Of a stretch of 7,614 nucleotides of DNA, positions 5,842 through 7,614 are shown in pieces. Source of the DNA: Heteroruminococcus sp964369885 (lineage in GTDB: Bacteria > Bacillota > Clostridia > Oscillospirales > Ruminococcaceae); the NCBI GenBank assembly GCA_964369885.1, contig CAYJGQ010000100.1, positions 1-7,614 on the forward strand, read 5' to 3'. A program made the translations under genes and the position numbers. Numbering within the stretch: the first letter of the stretch is position 1; the number at the start of each line of letters is the position of its first letter. The notes beneath the pieces are model-generated. The model did no database searches and was not told the DNA's origin. It saw only the letters and a list, made by a program, of their open reading frames with translations.

Positions 5842-6156
5842 CTAAGCGGTAGAGGACAGTTCCCCTGCAATGCTTATCAGTAAAAGTCCGGGCAGGCGCA
5901 GATGGGGTGGAATAACCGCATCTATGTGGTGAAAATAAGGCAAGGCCGCTTCATAGGGCAGGTGCTGTATGATGGGTAGCGACAGGGTAGCCAGCTCCTC
6001 GGGGCTGTTTTCCCACTGCGTTATGGAAAGAGCGGCGCTGTCGCTCAAATTATAATGCTGTGAGCGGAGTGCCGTGAGAATAAACCCCCACACCCCAAAA
6101 AGTAAAATTGCGCAAAACCAGAATATCATAACTGCACGCCCCACTGTTTTTTTCAT
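5842..6156 (-). CDS. Small single-pass membrane protein downstream of spoIIP, unknown function
   Basis: The 104-residue product is not recognised. It starts MKKTVGRAVMIF, has one transmembrane helix at about residues 9-30 (Trp/Phe/Leu-rich), then ~70 residues with the pattern NSPEELATLSLPIIQHLPYEAALPYF, a His-Pro-rich part (HHIDAVIPPHLRLPG) and a hydrophobic stretch near the C-terminus. I chose the ATG at 6156. AAGGA lies 12 nt upstream, a little far, and the earlier in-frame ATG at 6168 directly abuts AAGGA so cannot use it; longer versions would read through AT-rich non-coding-looking DNA. It lies 163 nt after spoIIP on the same strand and may be co-transcribed, or use its own TATATT (6194-6189). 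Bacillus subtilis spoIIP is followed by the small gene yqxA, but I see no clear similarity to it. The stop lies 3 nt from the repeat, so the C-terminus should be treated with some caution. Confidence 0.65.
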   Translation of the reverse strand: MKKTVGRAVMIFWFCAILLFGVWGFILTALRSQHYNLSDSAALSITQWENSPEELATLSLPIIQHLPYEAALPYFHHIDAVIPPHLRLPGLLLISIAGELSSTA

Positions 6157-6183
6157 ATATATGATCATTCCTTTCCGGCAAGT

Positions 6184-6220
6184 CATAAAATATACCTCTG
6201 AAGAATGGCCATATTTTATG
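6184..6220. repeat. 10-bp perfect inverted repeat upstream of the small membrane-protein gene
   Basis: CATAAAATAT (6184-6193) and ATATTTTATG (6211-6220) are exact reverse complements separated by 17 bp. The arm nearer the gene ends 28 nt before its ATG and covers the possible TATATT -10. Its size fits an operator for a dimeric regulator; an RNA hairpin is also possible, but AT-only pairing would be weak. Confidence 0.5.
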
Positions 6221-6284
6221 CTGTGTTTTGGGCTGTTTAAGTTAAATGAGAAAAATTGTCCCCCAAGTTTTAGTTTGAAATTTA

Positions 6285-6308
6285 TTTTGCAGTTTATGCC
6301 CTGCAAAA
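6285..6308 (-). repeat. Hairpin just after the spoIIP stop codon
   Basis: TTTTGCAG (6285-6292) and CTGCAAAA (6301-6308) are a perfect 8-bp inverted repeat with an 8-nt loop, 11 nt past the spoIIP stop on the minus strand. What follows is TAAATTT rather than a clean T-run, so it is at best a leaky terminator or a 3'-end stabilising hairpin. Confidence 0.45.
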
Positions 6309-6319
6309 GTAAAAGTTTA

Positions 6320-7471
6320 TCATTCCTGCATACTCTCAATAACCCGCGCAAGAGAATTTGCCGTGAGCATGGCCGCAGCTTTTGCCTCGTGTAGAGTATT
6401 GCCCACCGAACCGATTTCAATCAGCAGTGAGCCGGGGCTTAGCTCGAGATTATATTGACGGTAGTTAAAAAATATGGGTCGTGCAAGGGTGGGGTAATCC
6501 CTTTCAATTTGATTTTGCAGTTCCACAGCAAAACGCAAATTCTCATTCCAATTTGGAAGATCAATAATCTCGCTCTCGCAACCTGTGGCTATCATAATTT
6601 GGGCCACCTTAACACCATCTATGGTGGTTACAGGTTTTATGGTGGTGGTTTCATCGGGCAAAATTGCATCACGGTGCAGGTCAATAACCACCTTTATTGA
6701 GGGGTTATCGGCCAAAATTTCACTAACGGTTTGGGCGCTGTTGTCATAAGAGCCGTTATATGATGGATAGTCGTGCAGGGTGGTGTCGTGAATAACCTCG
6801 ATGCCATGCTCCTTCAGGGTATCGGCCATAACCTCCCCAACGGCACACATATTTTGCTCAGAGTTAAGGGTGCGCCAGTCGCTTCGTATGTCAAAAACTT
6901 CGCGGTCATACTCTTCAAAGCTTTCGGTGGCATGGGTATGAAATATTAAAACCTGTGGTCCCTCCTGCGATATCTCAAACAGCTCGGTTTGCTCAATGGT
7001 GCGCAGTATATCCTCCTGTGTAAGGCTGGTGTAGTTATGTAAATATCCCTCCCCCACCGCTAAATGCCCCTCGCTCTCGGAGCTTAGAATGGTTTGGCTC
7101 AAAAGACTACCAACAAACTCCTCGGGGATGTCGGGGGGTGGGGCATTGGGGTCTTGAGGCTGGGAGGGTATGGGGACAGGATTTGGCAGATTTGCCGTGG
7201 GAGGTGTGGGGGTGGCATCGGTTTGCTCCTGCTGGTCGGTTGAGGGCTTGGGTGTGGGGTGGTACAGCTCGGAGGAAAAGTGTTCACGCAGTGCTGTAAG
7301 TCCTGCATCGGGCACCACCGCCACACTGGAAAAAAGCACTGCCTGCTCCATGAGGTTTTGCAGGATGGGAGCAAGTGCCCACAAGGCTATGCCTACAAAT
7401 AAAAGGCTTAGCAAAACCCCGGCGCCCCTACCCGACTGCACAGCTCGGCGTTTTCTTTTAGCAAATCTCAC
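6320..7471 (-). CDS. spoIIP: Stage II sporulation protein P (peptidoglycan amidase/endopeptidase)
   Basis: SpoIIP cuts septal peptidoglycan together with SpoIID (and SpoIIM) so that the mother-cell membrane can engulf the forespore. The 383-residue product has a basic N-terminus (MRFAKRKRR), a transmembrane helix (~18-39), an extracellular Pro/Thr/Gln-rich linker (~70-116), and a C-terminal SpoIIP/amidase_3-like domain (~170-380). Motifs are VLIFHTHATESF (174-185), DLHRD (264-268) and SLLIEIGSVGNTLHEA (348-363). By family analogy, a histidine of HTH, Glu183 and His265 are metal ligands and Glu352 is the catalytic glutamate. All are present, so it should be active. The start is GTG at 7471, with GGAGG 10 nt upstream (7482-7486). 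The domain is full length and no frameshift is seen. In Bacillus spoIIP follows gpr; here only 143 nt of upstream DNA is visible, so gpr cannot be confirmed. A sigma-F-like promoter lies upstream. Confidence 0.96.
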   Translation of the reverse strand: MRFAKRKRRAVQSGRGAGVLLSLLFVGIALWALAPILQNLMEQAVLFSSVAVVPDAGLTALREHFSSELYHPTPKPSTDQQEQTDATPTPPTANLPNPVPIPSQPQDPNAPPPDIPEEFVGSLLSQTILSSESEGHLAVGEGYLHNYTSLTQEDILRTIEQTELFEISQEGPQVLIFHTHATESFEEYDREVFDIRSDWRTLNSEQNMCAVGEVMADTLKEHGIEVIHDTTLHDYPSYNGSYDNSAQTVSEILADNPSIKVVIDLHRDAILPDETTTIKPVTTIDGVKVAQIMIATGCESEIIDLPNWNENLRFAVELQNQIERDYPTLARPIFFNYRQYNLELSPGSLLIEIGSVGNTLHEAKAAAMLTANSLARVIESMQE

Positions 7472-7481
7472 TGCCCGTCCA

Positions 7482-7486
7482 CCTCC
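7482..7486 (-). promoter_or_regulatory. Ribosome binding site supporting the GTG start of spoIIP
   Basis: GGAGG lies 10 nt before GTG AGA TTT, and the encoded N-terminus gives a short basic tail before the membrane helix, as expected for SpoIIP. No ATG with comparable spacing is available. Confidence 0.85.
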
Positions 7487-7510
7487 CGCCCTTTTATCGT
7501 CCCTACCATT

Positions 7511-7540
7511 AACTCTATTCGCAAAATACGGGAGGTATGC
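7511..7540 (-). promoter_or_regulatory. Sigma-F-like promoter of spoIIP
   Basis: On the minus strand, GCATA (7540-7536) matches the sigma-F -35 GYWTA. After exactly 15 bp, GAATAGAGTT (7520-7511) matches the -10 GGNRANANTW except at two positions (the second G and the R). It lies about 25 nt from the ribosome binding site, a sensible distance. No good sigma-E pair (ATATT-type -35 with CATACA-type -10 at about 14 bp) was found by eye. Confidence 0.45.
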
Positions 7541-7541
7541 T

Positions 7542-7566
7542 ATAAATAATGCGTAGCATTATTTAT
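7542..7566. repeat. 11-bp perfect inverted repeat upstream of spoIIP
   Basis: ATAAATAATGC (7542-7552) and GCATTATTTAT (7556-7566) are exact reverse complements around GTA. Allowing one bulged T, GCTA (7539-7542) and TAGC (7567-7570) extend the stem to about 14 bp. It directly adjoins the proposed spoIIP -35. No T-run follows in either direction, so an operator is as likely as a hairpin. Confidence 0.55.
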
Positions 7567-7572
7567 TAGCAC

Positions 7573-7606
7573 ATCTGCACCCAAATAAAAAGCCATGCAG
7601 ATCTGC
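7573..7606. repeat. Inverted repeats at the right window edge, possible half of an upstream terminator
   Basis: ATCTGCA (7573-7579) and TGCAGAT (7596-7602) are complementary, and GCAGATCTGC (7597-7606) is itself a 10-bp palindrome. On the minus strand CTGCATGGC is followed by TTTTTATTT (down to 7582), which looks like the descending arm and T-tract of a terminator whose other arm would lie beyond 7614. That reading is speculative, but it would suit a gene ending just upstream of spoIIP. Confidence 0.3.
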
Positions 7607-7614
7607 CCGACAGG

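Larger units (their letters stand above)
6157..6319. other. AT-rich spacer between spoIIP and the small membrane-protein gene
   Basis: These 163 AT-rich bases hold two inverted repeats, at 6184-6220 and 6285-6308, and a possible -10 (TATATT, 6194-6189 on the minus strand) without a clear -35. Reading frames crossing it in either direction lack convincing starts. Confidence 0.55.

Noticed and set aside
6157..6420. N-terminal extension of the small membrane protein (192-residue reading)
   Set aside because: The extension overlaps the 3' end of spoIIP by about 100 bp and then crosses an AT-rich spacer; its residues look random. The MKK start at 6156 leading into a membrane helix is more credible.
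1..7614. CRISPR array, tRNA, rRNA, insertion sequence or defence genes
   Set aside because: No regularly spaced repeats, cloverleaf-like sequence, transposase or defence-family proteins were found. The two dispersed repeat copies are ~5.7 kb apart and do not form an array.

Overview
The window looks like chromosomal DNA of an endospore-forming, anaerobic Firmicute, most likely an uncultured gut Clostridia member (Oscillospiraceae-like; this placement is inference). The reasons are a class II (vitamin B12-dependent) ribonucleotide reductase, a SpoIIP sporulation hydrolase, Gram-positive GGAGG-type ribosome binding sites, signal peptides ending in AMA-A, an NPNTG cell-wall sorting signal, and GC-moderate genes separated by AT-rich spacers. 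It is draft or metagenomic sequence: there is a 100-N gap (2435-2534), a 10-N gap (5744-5753), and a suspicious homopolymer-rich stretch (5754-5830).

Layout, left to right. Positions 1-89 hold one copy of a palindrome-rich dispersed repeat, lying just past the stop codon of nrdJ. nrdJ (97-2361, minus) encodes the adenosylcobalamin-dependent ribonucleotide reductase. Its -10 box lies beside the 100-N gap, so its -35 is lost. Past the gap are a strong terminator (2535-2586) and the minus-strand gene for an acidic secreted protein with an NPNTG sorting signal (2618-3640). A 470-bp AT-rich divergent intergenic region (3641-4110) separates it from a plus-strand gene (4111-5361) for a related secreted protein. 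That second protein has the same C-terminal ectodomain but ends in a Thr/Pro-rich stalk and a transmembrane anchor. A textbook terminator follows (5394-5433).

Positions 5434-5841 hold no credible gene. They contain a GC-rich stretch that folds on paper into nested stems (5594-5682) and a second copy of the window-start repeat (5702-5838), interrupted by the 10-N gap and poly-G sequence. The rest is on the minus strand: spoIIP (6320-7471, GTG start, with a sigma-F-like promoter at 7511-7540) and, downstream of it, a 104-residue single-pass membrane protein of unknown function (5842-6156).

The genes fall into three unrelated jobs: deoxynucleotide supply (nrdJ), cell surface (the divergent pair), and sporulation (spoIIP, perhaps with its small neighbour). 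The most interesting points are the divergent paralogues with two different anchoring modes, and the dispersed repeat whose two copies both lie 3-7 nt past minus-strand stop codons in the same orientation. Next are the nested-stem module beside copy 2 and the paired NrdR-like AT-rich boxes upstream of nrdJ. I did not find a clearly new multi-gene system such as a defence island or CRISPR locus.
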